This document shows positions 49,801 to 59,200 of a stretch of DNA of 64,000 bases, in pieces. The notes under the pieces are model-generated. The model was given only the letters and a program-made list of their open reading frames with translations, was not told the origin of the DNA and searched no databases. Source of the stretch: Paludibacteraceae bacterium (GTDB lineage: Bacteria; Bacteroidota; Bacteroidia; Bacteroidales; Paludibacteraceae); assembly GCA_017448985.1 (NCBI GenBank), contig JAFSKL010000019.1, positions 1 to 64,000 of the forward strand. Reading direction: 5' to 3'. Both the position numbers and the translations under genes were made by a program. Positions within the stretch are counted from its first letter, which is position 1, and every line of letters begins with the position of its first letter.

Positions 49801-52800
49801 ATAGCAGCATCCTGAGGACAAACCTGCTCATTGCGTACATCAGGTTTACCCGGAGTGGTACCTTTGTCTTCCCAACTCGGAGCATAGCGTACTGTCTTGG
49901 TGTAAGCCTCACTCTTAACCATATTAAGACCGTCATACTCATTGCAGTATGCATATTTATCCCAATCCTCGGCATCATACACATAAAGCGCACCGGTGTA
50001 AGATACCGGTTCATCGTCCACTTTTCCTCCTTCTACCCACGCATCGTAAGCATCCTTTTCATCTTCATCCATTGCTACCGTAACCGTAGATTCTTTATCC
50101 ACCTCCACTTCTGCTCCCGGCAGCAGACTCGTGTTTTGCAGGAAGTCCATCGTACCGGAAAGCAAATGAATCTTAAAGTTGCATGTGAGCGGCAAGTCAA
50201 AGTGCGCCGAATTGAGACGGACAGGAATTGAATATCCCATCAAAGATAAGTATCCTAAGTCAATTTCCATGGAGCCAATGTGTGCTGCACTATTGACATC
50301 ATAAACTTGGATATCATTTTCTACATCATACCATTTGCGGATCCATGTATTGTCGGCATCCGCTCCGTTGTCCAGCAAGAATATAGCATCATCATTCACA
50401 CCGGATGTTCTATTAGCCACGCCTACCACTTTAATATCCGGTGCCATCATAGATACACTCAAGCCATATGATGCAATACCCTCCGACACAGCTGCTGAGG
50501 TGGAAAGTACTGCTCCCGGGTGATACTTCACCGGAGACTCTACGTTCTGGATAAAGTATTGGGTTACCGGGAATATTTTCTTATCGCTATCATCTCCTAT
50601 TTGCAGCGGGAAATCATCCGGAATCATACCTGTAATCTTGACCGAAGTCATAGCTCCTTTCCAATCGCCCATCTGGAACATCTCACGCACCTTTGCATCA
50701 CGTCGGGCGTCTGTTTCGCCCTTACCGGTCATATATCCCCAAGCGCGTATTTCGGAATTTGCCATAAGCGTCATGTGACTTCCTTCTTCCAGCACCAGAT
50801 GTCCGTACGCTCCGGTAGGTTGACCGGTATATGCCTCATTGCTGGCAAGTTGGGTACATGTCATTTCAATAGCACCGAAAACATCCATGTTCACACCCGA
50901 GGCAAATGTCAAACGTCTAAATTCGGTCGGTTGCACATAAGTATTTTGAGTATTTAAATCATTAAACACAATACGCGGCGGGAAATCATTAATCTCCTTA
51001 GCCTGCGTATCGCTCATCGGAACAACAATCGTTGCGTTTGCCGGTAAGGTATAATATCCGGCAGGCAAAGTATAATCATTCGTCATGAATATGACGATAT
51101 TCTCTACAGATGGATTGTTGTTTGCATAAGCAATCGCGTCCTCCAATTTTGCATAAGACACTTCGCCAATACGACAAACACCTGCACCGTTAGCTACAGC
51201 AGCTTCCTCAGTACCGATAAAATAACGATAGCCCTCGTTATATTCCACACCGGCCGAAACAAGCATCTCGGTTAAGCCGGAGGTAGATATTCCGTAAGTA
51301 TTCGTTTTGAAATATCCGGAAGTGAAGTTAATCGTTCCATACAACGGACCATCGAACTTACCGCATTCAACTTTTAGCGTACCTCCCGTACGCTGTGCGG
51401 AATAGGTCGCGCCCTTGATAGCCGCGAGTTTCTTTGTAGTTGCGGTACCGCCTTTGACTTCCAGACCGCAAGTGGTTCCTTCGATAGTTCCACGATTGAT
51501 AGTCGCAGTACCGCCGGAAACAGTAACAGCCGTAGTTCCTTTAAACGTACCGCCTTTCATCACCAAGGTCTTGCTGGATGTCAAACCGCCATTAATCGTT
51601 CCCTGGATAGTGGTCAGCGAACCTTTATTGGTTGCTGCGCCGGTAATGGTTGCACCGTTCTGCTCTACCGTACCGCTTGCACCGATAGTGAGCGAACCAA
51701 ATGTACCGCCATTAAGAATAGTTTTACCACCGTCCACGGTCAGAGCCGCTGCCGAACCGCCGAACGAACTATATGCGATAGTCACATTGCCGCTGGAAAT
51801 AGTGATATCCTGTGCTATATTACCGTTCAAGTCCAGCGTAAAATCCTTTCCTGAGAATGTAAGGTCATCTGTAACAGGCTTGTTGATTTTCAGGATAGGA
51901 TTGGTATAACTGCTAATATCCGTTCCAAGGATTTCAGCCAAAGTACCGCTTACCGGACTTGCATCATCTTTACCTTCCAACAAGAAAGCTTCCGGACGGG
52001 CTGGATCCAAAGCAACAACATTGAGCGAAATATTCAGCGATGAAGGACTATCACCTGCCATACTAACGGTCATGGTTGAATTTCTCGTACCATACCCGCC
52101 TCCTTTGTAGGTATAAGTCACAGGAATGGTAATTCTTACCTTTTGTGCAGAAATCTCTTCCTTGTCGGCTAAGGCAGCCGCCAAATTATAGGTCCATTCG
52201 CTGCTACCGTTATTAGTAAAGGTGAAAGTCGCGAAGTCCGCTGCATCCAACGAAGCAGGATCTCCTTCCACCTCTACTGTTACCGACAAATTAGCAGTAG
52301 CATTTACAACGGCTTCCACATTGGCACTCGTTGCCACTGGATTACCAAGCAGGTACTTATTGAATACGGCATAAAGATTATTCGGATTACCCACTGCACC
52401 GGCATATGCTTCTTCCAAACCCGTAACCGTAGCGGGAGGAACCATATACATCACATTAGCGGAGTTTGGCAACACTTTGAAGTATGCACTTTCAGGCGCT
52501 GACTTATCCATAGCGGTATCCTGTCTCCAAACTCGTGCATCATTGAAAGTCCAACCGTCGAAATAAGATCCGTCATCCCCTTGCGCATCGGCTTTAAAGT
52601 ATGCAAATGGTGTCATAAAGAGATGGCTATCGTCAGCTCCGGCTTTTCTCATCATATTGCGTAAAATCGAGTTTACCTTGCTTGTTGGATTCGAATCTTC
52701 CACACTCTCCGTAGCCGTCAATGTCGCGCCAATCACCATTGCATCATCATCAAAAGTGTCACCATTGGTAGGGTTTCCTGTGCCATAGGGCATAGCCATA

Positions 52801-53024
52801 GGCGGGTTATTGTAATTCAACCAAGCCACTGCAGTATTGTCAAAAAGCTCTCCCTGTGCATCCACCCAAGTCAGCTTGACTGTTCCCGAGCCCGTGGATG
52901 CGGATGATGTTTGAGCCTTAAACGCTGCAAGATACACCGTCTGTCCCTCTTGCCCCCAAGTTGCACTCACGCCCATTGAGAGCACGAATAGGAGGGCTGA
53001 TAATTTAAGAAATAATTTTCTCAT
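46803..53024 (-). CDS. Giant secreted repeat protein 2 (2073 aa)
   Basis: A signal peptide (MRKLFLKLSALLFVLSMGVS, to about residue 24) is followed by beta-rich N-terminal domains and a short beta-helix (NGGTFGSLTIGASGTVEQNG). The central module shared with the other giants follows (DNA about 49700-51090; IRAWGYMTG, VREMFQMGDWKG, TQYFIQNVESPVKYHPGA). InlB-type repeats come next (TITWKNWDGTIVKTTDKFGD, FTGWSPTPG). The C-terminal region of about 400 residues is shared with giant 3 (QWYAVAVPWRVNPATGIYG, KLYMIYLASG, APQAENESKFVVEIARDNK, KMSDRLIV, VAQMWIDRYDAKLCVNT). The end is LIDNQVLIIRGDRVYTIDG plus KLLK. It starts 47 nt after the RelA/SpoT-domain gene with no promoter box between. Confidence 0.82.
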   Translation of the reverse strand: MRKLFLKLSALLFVLSMGVSATWGQEGQTVYLAAFKAQTSSASTGSGTVKLTWVDAQGELFDNTAVAWLNYNNPPMAMPYGTGNPTNGDTFDDDAMVIGATLTATESVEDSNPTSKVNSILRNMMRKAGADDSHLFMTPFAYFKADAQGDDGSYFDGWTFNDARVWRQDTAMDKSAPESAYFKVLPNSANVMYMVPPATVTGLEEAYAGAVGNPNNLYAVFNKYLLGNPVATSANVEAVVNATANLSVTVEVEGDPASLDAADFATFTFTNNGSSEWTYNLAAALADKEEISAQKVRITIPVTYTYKGGGYGTRNSTMTVSMAGDSPSSLNISLNVVALDPARPEAFLLEGKDDASPVSGTLAEILGTDISSYTNPILKINKPVTDDLTFSGKDFTLDLNGNIAQDITISSGNVTIAYSSFGGSAAALTVDGGKTILNGGTFGSLTIGASGTVEQNGATITGAATNKGSLTTIQGTINGGLTSSKTLVMKGGTFKGTTAVTVSGGTATINRGTIEGTTCGLEVKGGTATTKKLAAIKGATYSAQRTGGTLKVECGKFDGPLYGTINFTSGYFKTNTYGISTSGLTEMLVSAGVEYNEGYRYFIGTEEAAVANGAGVCRIGEVSYAKLEDAIAYANNNPSVENIVIFMTNDYTLPAGYYTLPANATIVVPMSDTQAKEINDFPPRIVFNDLNTQNTYVQPTEFRRLTFASGVNMDVFGAIEMTCTQLASNEAYTGQPTGAYGHLVLEEGSHMTLMANSEIRAWGYMTGKGETDARRDAKVREMFQMGDWKGAMTSVKITGMIPDDFPLQIGDDSDKKIFPVTQYFIQNVESPVKYHPGAVLSTSAAVSEGIASYGLSVSMMAPDIKVVGVANRTSGVNDDAIFLLDNGADADNTWIRKWYDVENDIQVYDVNSAAHIGSMEIDLGYLSLMGYSIPVRLNSAHFDLPLTCNFKIHLLSGTMDFLQNTSLLPGAEVEVDKESTVTVAMDEDEKDAYDAWVEGGKVDDEPVSYTGALYVYDAEDWDKYAYCNEYDGLNMVKSEAYTKTVRYAPSWEDKGTTPGKPDVRNEQVCPQDAAINVHGTFATASGFVYTSASGANIFSSNEDAGTFIFNDDASEAGERPVYNVKGSGTFENRTFYPAKLRNGDGTYKESYTDEDNYAHEGDAYCYQNDKWDDMVVDECFMVKHNVTTGDVYYAKPQGYVAVSATKTAGVISGNADYTFSDAAGAGRLFILMDDCQWWEVENVDNLYHCLHPENDTYYYWDDDSKSWKEKTCTITWKNWDGTIVKTTDKFGDLVDEYEVPYGTEVEFLGTNPTRESNIDYTYDFTGWSPTPGRVTGDVTYTATFTEKPRMYTITFRNEGGSLIETQFLTHNEWPECENTPTKIGHTLIWSPALAAVTGDATYTATFVEDPPTEYAVTFFDYNGTTVLKQGDVAVGAMPVAPAIVNGKPQKEDESFGGKPATNEFTYEFDHWSPAPEAVSDTSAKSYTAVYREVAKTFNIRFYQEDGTTQIGTTQSLAYGAMPTVPTSGVEKQNPAEGYSYTYVWQNTADPTKTVETVKAAADYKAVFTGTLNQYTITLKSNLSGVCTFTGAGTFDYGTNVTNVAVSYNDEKYTFDGWSDGETEAAHPSFTLTENITLTANFTPIAIADKTVATGETWDVPENSEVKDLIITSDGSACGQLLNPENLTIIGEAIYRLNHSFDAGQWYAVAVPWRVNPATGIYGTSSRLSSGSQIYIIEFDGAAYAKVGGTDDTYQYWKFLHETGAEMVPGKLYMIYLASGQSKLDFHKKAGAALQTRNLTVSTASGSAGANFANWNAISNPALYTADLSTGVAKYQTYDNNGAQSYTVVDGATSGLIVAKPIFVQMATPGTVYATVHSGSSPAPAYRRAPQAENESKFVVEIARDNKMSDRLIVETTDEKEDRYVIGQDLAKFGVSSKVAQMWIDRYDAKLCVNTVALTNERAEYPLSIYAPVAGEYQISCVNANANAEYALYLMRDGEAVTNLSDGNYTLMLQSGNTSEYGLRVIAKSSQISTAIDAAIVDSKDAVATKVLIDNQVLIIRGDRVYTIDGKLLK

Positions 53025-53071
53025 GATTTTTTGTTTTTTAGTTAATATTTTTGTTAATTAATTTTCGTTCT

Positions 53072-54118
53072 TTAGTTGCGGTACACCGTACATGATGCGT
53101 TGAATGCCTCCAGCGCCAATAGGAACTCCTTCGTGTCCAGGAAGTAACTCGGATACGCCTCGCGCAACTCCTGCATCTTCTCAATCGACACCAGGATTAC
53201 TGCCTCGTCCCCACTCAGGCTCTGCTCCGTCTGCGTAAACATAACCGATGCCTCATCCTCTTGCTCCAGCGTGTATGGACGTCCCGTCACTATCTGGTTC
53301 CGGAAGTTGATCAGCAGCACGCAGTACCCCGTGTTACTCTGCGCAAACGTCTTCTCGTCGTTCACCGTCACACGCAGCGCTTGCAACTGATCCAGCAGCT
53401 TATGCTTGTCCAAAAACTCAATATATTCGCGGCAGTACTGCTCATGCGTATAGTCCGCATAACGTGCATTCACAGCACAAGCTTCTTTCTGCGCAAAGAT
53501 CGCACTCACCAGCCGGAAAAACTCCCTCCAGATGCTGTTGTCGTCAATGTTCGCCTTCAGCGATGTACGCGAAATCAGACTCGCTGTCTCCACGGCCATC
53601 GCCCAACTATGCTCCAAACGCGTACGGATCTGCAGTTCCACGCGCAGTCCGTCATAATCCGCATTCTCCGAGTGGTATTTATATACGTAATGAATGCTCC
53701 GGTAGCCGCTATCTTTCGGCGCAACAATATAGTTGTTCACCTTCTCCAACTCGAAATGCACCGGACTAAAAGTCGCCAATGCCGCTTCACAGGCATGCAT
53801 ATCCTCCAGCGTCTCAAATACAAACCGCGCACCACCTATATCCTGCAATCCACCCAGCCGCATACCGGTTGCCTCGTTATTGCGAAGCTTCTCAATGATC
53901 GATGTCATTCGCTTGACGCGCTGCGAGTAGAAAGCATATTTGACGTTTTGCTCAGCCAAATAGCCGGTCAGGCTCTCCACGAACTCACGAAGCACCGGCA
54001 AATGGGTCATTCGCCAATCACCTACCACCTTAACTGCTTCTGCGCGTTGGAAGGCATCCACACCGTCCGCATACAAGTAGGTTCCTATTCTATTTAGTTG
54101 ACTCCGCGAGTATTTCAT
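53072..54118 (-). CDS. RelA/SpoT synthetase-domain protein
   Basis: 348 residues with a complete nucleotide pyrophosphokinase signature: RVKRMTSIIEKLRNNE, LQDIGGARFVFET, DSGYRSIHYVYKY and VELQIRTRLEHSWAMAVETA. There is no HD hydrolase domain and no TGS/ACT region. The extra C-terminal part of about 130 residues is not recognised. This is the single-domain alarmone-synthetase class, which includes housekeeping (p)ppGpp synthetases and toxSAS toxins such as CapRel. Which type it is cannot be told by eye. It has its own promoter and appears to lead the operon of giant 2, next to hipBA. Confidence 0.85.
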   Translation of the reverse strand: MKYSRSQLNRIGTYLYADGVDAFQRAEAVKVVGDWRMTHLPVLREFVESLTGYLAEQNVKYAFYSQRVKRMTSIIEKLRNNEATGMRLGGLQDIGGARFVFETLEDMHACEAALATFSPVHFELEKVNNYIVAPKDSGYRSIHYVYKYHSENADYDGLRVELQIRTRLEHSWAMAVETASLISRTSLKANIDDNSIWREFFRLVSAIFAQKEACAVNARYADYTHEQYCREYIEFLDKHKLLDQLQALRVTVNDEKTFAQSNTGYCVLLINFRNQIVTGRPYTLEQEDEASVMFTQTEQSLSGDEAVILVSIEKMQELREAYPSYFLDTKEFLLALEAFNASCTVYRN

Positions 54119-54140
54119 TACGCTTTACACTTTGAGCGTG

Positions 54141-54171
54141 CAAAGTTACAAATAAATTTTTAAATACACAA
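54141..54171 (-). promoter_or_regulatory. Promoter of the RelA/SpoT-giant 2 unit
   Basis: Minus strand TTG (54169-54171), 20-bp spacer, TAACTTTG (54141-54148). It is nearly the same as the promoter at 63788 that leads the giant 3 unit. Confidence 0.75.
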
Positions 54172-54249
54172 GTATTTATTAATAAAAGTACAAAAAATCC
54201 ACAAATTGATACATAAATGTTGCAAAAAGGAGTTATCGAAACTGCGCGT

Positions 54250-55548
54250 TTACAACACTTCGCCTCTAACCAAATCCAATTGTTTCCGGATTGGTTGTTT
54301 CATCCAATCAGGAATAGTGTCACCGATGTACTCGCCAAAACGCCCGATTACATCCAATGTTCGGCCGATAATCTCATTGGCTTTGGCCGCTTTTATTCCC
54401 GCTTCTGCTGCTACAGCCAACAAATCGTTGCGCGTGATATGCAGGCGCTTCCCATTCACCGACATCTGATGCCTACGCGTATATCCTTGTCCCACCGCAT
54501 ACGATATATCGAATGCAGGAGATAATTTCCAAACACCATCCGTGTCCATCAGAAACTCCACATTTTTCGTATGGTCATCTTGGTTACACCCAATCACATT
54601 GAATACCATCCGCCGATACGCTTGCTCCATCTCCGGCTGTGTCAACCTAAGGCCTCGCATCACGCGGAACAGCTGCTCGTACGACCACGCATCGGGTTGG
54701 TTATAGTCATAGTGCGCCATGCCGCAAAGCGACACCATATGCACGCGATGACTGCCTCCTATCCGGTCGAAACGCTTGGTCATGAAATGATGCCGTTTCC
54801 CGTCTTCCAGCAGCCGCGACTCCATCATCTCTATCCCGCAATCCAACACCATCCGATAGTACGCATACTCCAGGCAGCCATAGTTCGTCGTCTCGCTATA
54901 CGAACCAGGATTATTCTCATCCACGCCATCCAACTTCAACAGCCAATGCTCATATCCTTCCGGTGCGTTCACCTGCCCCGAACGCAAATCTCCCGTTTCT
55001 TTGTTGTACGCCACAACGGCTTTCGGTCTGGCACCACCGGCTGAGGTACCTACGCGCAAGATGGTCAACAACGCCTCTTCGTTTGTCTTGAGGTTCGTAT
55101 CAAATTGAATTCGCTCTCCCAATACCTCCGCGGTTGCAGCAATCATTCCTTCCAAATCAATCGCCACCTGCTTGTTCAGATCCTTGCGCTCCTGTGGTTC
55201 AAAACGCAGCGCCCCCATTGCTCGCGAGCCCTGATAGAGCAAGCGTTCAATGGTGGTATAGCTGTCTTTCGAACGACCGGATTTCTCCAGCCAATGATTG
55301 ATGATTGCCGTACCGAACTTATCCGGCAGACAGTCGGCGATGAAACCGGGCAGACCTTTGAACGTTCCGAACGGCAGTTGTGAGAACTCATAGACCTTAT
55401 CTTTTTCCGGAGTCACAAAAAGAGGCGACGGGTTGTAGCCACTGCTGACAAACTCGGGCGTGTACGCCATTGTGATACGCCCGGACTCATCTTCCGAGAG
55501 GGATGCCATATGCAAATCCCAAAGATAAACATTCGCAAAATTAATCAT
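54250..55548 (-). CDS. hipA: HipA-family serine/threonine kinase toxin
   Basis: 432 residues from the ATG at 55548 (MINFANVYLWDLHMASLSED), which overlaps the hipB stop by 8 nt; upstream in-frame ATGs lie inside hipB. The N-terminal HipA domain (LPFGTFKGLPGFIADCLPDKFG) is followed by the kinase core: TSAGGARPKAVV (Ser-containing loop), WLLKLDG, the catalytic CNQDDHTKN and metal-binding SPAFDISYA. HipA toxins phosphorylate aminoacyl-tRNA synthetases and arrest growth. All key motifs are present, so it should be active unless bound by HipB. Confidence 0.92.
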   Translation of the reverse strand: MINFANVYLWDLHMASLSEDESGRITMAYTPEFVSSGYNPSPLFVTPEKDKVYEFSQLPFGTFKGLPGFIADCLPDKFGTAIINHWLEKSGRSKDSYTTIERLLYQGSRAMGALRFEPQERKDLNKQVAIDLEGMIAATAEVLGERIQFDTNLKTNEEALLTILRVGTSAGGARPKAVVAYNKETGDLRSGQVNAPEGYEHWLLKLDGVDENNPGSYSETTNYGCLEYAYYRMVLDCGIEMMESRLLEDGKRHHFMTKRFDRIGGSHRVHMVSLCGMAHYDYNQPDAWSYEQLFRVMRGLRLTQPEMEQAYRRMVFNVIGCNQDDHTKNVEFLMDTDGVWKLSPAFDISYAVGQGYTRRHQMSVNGKRLHITRNDLLAVAAEAGIKAAKANEIIGRTLDVIGRFGEYIGDTIPDWMKQPIRKQLDLVRGEVL

Positions 55549-55846
55549 GACGTGGGCGAATACGTTTAGGGGTCTTACCTTCCTGCTTGGCAATCAGCAA
55601 CGGACTAACCAGTGCGTGCGTCTCGAAGTTATTGAGAATCTCCAGTTTGTTGAGCACACGCAGCATCGCCACTACGGACTCCAATTTCATTCCTTTTCCA
55701 TTCTCCACTTGCGTGACCGTAGAGCGTGACAGGCCTGCGCGTTCCGCTAATTGCTGTTGGCTCAATCGCGCATTGATTCGCATCTGCCGCATCTGTTTGC
55801 CCACATACTGCAAGAGCGCTTCATTGGTCATAAAATAGTCTATCAT
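55541..55846 (-). CDS. hipB: HipB-family HTH antitoxin
   Basis: 101 residues (or 96 from the second Met, MTNEALLQYVGK). A XRE helix-turn-helix covers about 20-75: QMRQMRINARLSQQQLAERA, GLSRSTVTQVENGKG. It binds HipA and represses its own operon. The toxin start overlaps its stop. A promoter at 55918-55948 and an inverted repeat at 55871-55895 lie upstream. Confidence 0.92.
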   Translation of the reverse strand: MIDYFMTNEALLQYVGKQMRQMRINARLSQQQLAERAGLSRSTVTQVENGKGMKLESVVAMLRVLNKLEILNNFETHALVSPLLIAKQEGKTPKRIRPRHD

Positions 55847-55870
55847 AACGCCTACTTTTTAATGCATTAA

Positions 55871-55895
55871 CAATCATTTTTACATTTAATGATTG
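55871..55895. promoter_or_regulatory. Operator-like inverted repeat upstream of hipB
   Basis: CAATCATT (55871-55878) and AATGATTG (55888-55895), 9-bp spacer, lie between the -7 box and the hipB start, where HipB could block transcription. Confidence 0.6.
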
Positions 55896-55917
55896 CTATT
55901 TCAATCAAAAACCGCTG

Positions 55918-55948
55918 CAAATGTACTACAATTATTTGACATATGCAA
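55918..55948 (-). promoter_or_regulatory. Promoter of hipBA
   Basis: Minus strand TTG (55946-55948), 20-bp spacer, TACATTTG (55918-55925). Confidence 0.75.
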
Positions 55949-56022
55949 ATTTTTTGCACAAAAAAATCAAATTCATTTGAAGTTTTTGCCCATTTTCAGC
56001 CGATCCAGGGTACACAAACACG

Positions 56023-56048
56023 AAACGGGCGGCAAGAGCCACCCGTTT
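56023..56048 (-). terminator. Terminator-like hairpin after peptide 2
   Basis: AAACGGG (56023-56029) pairs with CCCGTTT (56042-56048), with inner GGC/GCC. It lies 21 nt after the stop of the 51-aa peptide and closes the giant 3 unit. Confidence 0.65.
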
Positions 56049-56069
56049 ACGCGAGATAGGTATTCCGGA

Positions 56070-56225
56070 TTAGAAGACAGGAGCTTCATCCGGTTTGCCA
56101 GGTCGTCTCGCAGGAGCACCGCCAGGGTTAGAGGCTCCGGTAGAAAAATCTTCAGAGAACATCAAATAACGAGTGTTCAAACAAGTTATTTCCACACTGG
56201 GGAATGTATATACTTTCTTTTCCAT
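56070..56225 (-). CDS. 51-aa peptide (APVF family), follows giant 3
   Basis: ATG at 56225, stop at 56070. It begins MEKKVYTFPSVEITCLNTRY, continues with a Gly/Pro/Arg-rich stretch (GASNPGGAPARRPGKP) and ends DEAPVF. It matches the 47-aa peptide after giant 2 at both ends (K-K-x-Y-x-F-P-x-x-E and A-P-V-F) and in the Gly/Pro middle, but little else, as expected for diverged members of one family. The start is 10 nt after the giant 3 stop, so the pair is surely co-transcribed. Upstream in-frame codons (to 56276) overlap giant 3 and are less likely. Function unknown. Confidence 0.75.
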   Translation of the reverse strand: MEKKVYTFPSVEITCLNTRYLMFSEDFSTGASNPGGAPARRPGKPDEAPVF

Positions 56226-56235
56226 ATTCACATCA

Positions 56236-59200
56236 TTATTTAATGGTTTGACCTGTGATCGTATAAACCGCACCATTGCGGAAGATATACACTTTATCGT
56301 CTATCAACAACTTCTGTGCCGAAGATTGTTCCGTTGCCTGAACAGGATCAATGTCCGTAGGTACATTTCTGCGTACGAGCAACAAGCCATAGTGCTGCGT
56401 TGTACCCTTCTCCAGATTAGCCGTATACGGGCCATAATAGAGATTCCATATCGGACGGCCGTCGAAGGTCAGATAGAGCACCGCATCTTCTTCGGGACGC
56501 TCATTGATATAAATCTCATACTCACCTGCATTGGGAACAGAGATGCCTAACGGATAAACGGCTTGATTATTAATCATCGTAGCTGTGTTCTTACAGAGTT
56601 GCTCGCCGTACTTTTCCACCCACATCTGTGCGCGCACAGGACTGATGCCGGCCTTAGCGAGGTCGGCTACAATGATGTATTCCTCCGCTTTGTCCTCATC
56701 TGCGAGAATGAACAAACGGTCCGCCATCTCGCCATCCACAGGTGCAATCTGCACATCGTAACGCTCTGCGTTTGTTTGCGTTTTCGCACGACGTGGAGCA
56801 GTTTTGATAGCTATCTCACTTTCGTCATCAGCCTTGTTGACAACAACAGGATCTTGATGATTCGGCACCTGAACGAAGACGGCTTTGCCAACGATGAACT
56901 TCTTAGCATCCATATCATACGTCTGGTAGCCATCATTACCAAACGCTCCACCATCATGCACCTGACATTCCGTTACGCCTGCTCCAAGCAATGCATGGAA
57001 AGTCTTCGGGTTAGCGATACCATTCCAGTTATTATTGCCGCCTTTTTCGCCGGTGGTGATCAACTCGACATCTTCGTTATAGTCAATCGTTGCGCCGGAA
57101 GCTTTCGTAAAGCGGAGAACATTGACATGACCAACATGCTTGTCAAAGGCAATCATATACAACTTACCGGGGTATAACTTATGCTCAGACTGAGCATCAA
57201 TATATTTCCAGCAGTTTTTGCTCGGTCCATTCGATGCCCGTTCTTCCGTATCGTAATAGATTATATCGTAATCATCCGAACCAAGGATATTAAGAGATGC
57301 TGTCTTTTCCTTGAGCGGAGCCACTTCATCCAAGTCAATCACGAACGGTACACCGAATGCATTCCAATGCCATGGATCGGTATTAAACTCATAATCGAAA
57401 TAAGCATGACCATTGACTTTAAGTAGAACACGATTGACATCCAGAATATTTCCGGAATCGTCATTGGAAGCCTCCAAGATGAGATCCTCAGTGGTTAACA
57501 TGCTACCCTCCTCAACCGTTAAATTTCCTTTTACCTTTACAATAGTAACATTAACAGTAGTGTTCTCCGTTATTTCAATCGGGTTCTCCGCTGTTGCCAC
57601 CAATTCGGTAATGGACTCAAATTGGGCAGTAAAGGTAACCTCCTTGCCGGCTGCTATCGCCTCATCTTGATTATCCCATCCTATCCATCTGTACATTTGA
57701 CCATCAGTGGTAGGACGAGTTGGTGCATCACCTCCATATTCAGGAAGCGGAGTATATCCATAGGTTCGTGTACTACTATCCAAGAGGTCTCCGTTCCAGT
57801 TTATCCATTTAATATCATACTCCACCTCTTCTTTACTATAACGAGCATAGAAAGTTTTGGTGCACGATTCAGAAGCCGTACCTAATGATGTGAGGACTTC
57901 GCCCTCCGCACCCGTAACTGCAGTTTCTGACCATCCGATAAACGTATATTCATATTGATTCGTAGAAGGACGTGTAGGCTCTGGACCATTATACACTATT
58001 TCTGCACCTTCTGCAAACGGTTCACTCCAGCACTCACTCCATTCTTCATTATCAAAATTCATGAAAGTTATAGTGTAAGTCTCTACCCACAAAGCCGTGA
58101 TTGTCAAATCTTCATCAGGCATGGTCTCGGGATTACCACTCGGCGAGCTACTCCATCCACTGAGTTGATAACCATCCTTGGTTACTGTTGTCGGATAAGT
58201 GATTGTGCTGCCATATGCCAACGTATTGTTCGCCTCCGTGTAAGAGCCTGACGGGGTTCCACCATCAAAGTTCCATAATAACTTGTGAGTGTTAATAGCA
58301 AATATCGGAGTGTAAACATTACTTGTTCCAACCGTAATAGTACGCGGGTTATCAGTAATGTGGTCACTCCACTCTACAAAGTGATAATGTTCAGCAGGAA
58401 CGGCCTCAATTGTCTGCTCTGAGCCTTCCGGATATGAATTACCGCTTACTACACCCGTTACGGTACCGCCTTCATCAGGGATGGTTATAGTAATAGGTTG
58501 CGTATTCCTTGTAAATGTAGCACTTATTGTTACATCAGCATCCGGCATTGTGAATTGATTATTGGTAACAGTCACTGCGTTTTCGCCGGCTGTAACACTC
58601 CAAGAAGTGAACGAATAATAAGAATCTGCCGTTGCTGACAAAGTAACTGTCTGACCAAATTTGCCACTTACTACTTCTACACCTCCAACTTTAACCGTGT
58701 ACGAACCACCACTCGCAGGAGAAGAAGTAATATTATTGGTATTGCGGTCATAGTAGATATTAACTACCGTACCGCTAACAGCAATCGTTACTTGCTCAAA
58801 CGACCGTGCCGTGAAGCCTTCGTAAGTCTTGGCTTCTGCAGCCGTTTGTTCACCAATCGTTCCGGAAGTGGTTTGCCTGTCAGCCTCTACTTCGTCATAT
58901 CCGTCAGCAGTCAGGTTCTGCTGCCAGTGTTTAACCGTATAGTTTGCTATATCGGCCTCAAATGTAGCAGTATATGTTACACCTCCTACCGGAATCGTCA
59001 CTTCACGCGAAGCGTTCGTGTTATCGTCATCCCACTTCACGAACTTGAAACCGGACTTCGGGGTAGCGGTAATAGTAACATTGGTACCATAATCATACAA
59101 TCCATCACCGGTTACGGTACCCATAGTCTCATCAGCAGACAAGACAGTCAAAGTATATTGATCAATGGTCCAACTTGCCGTAATCGTCAAGTCTGCATCC

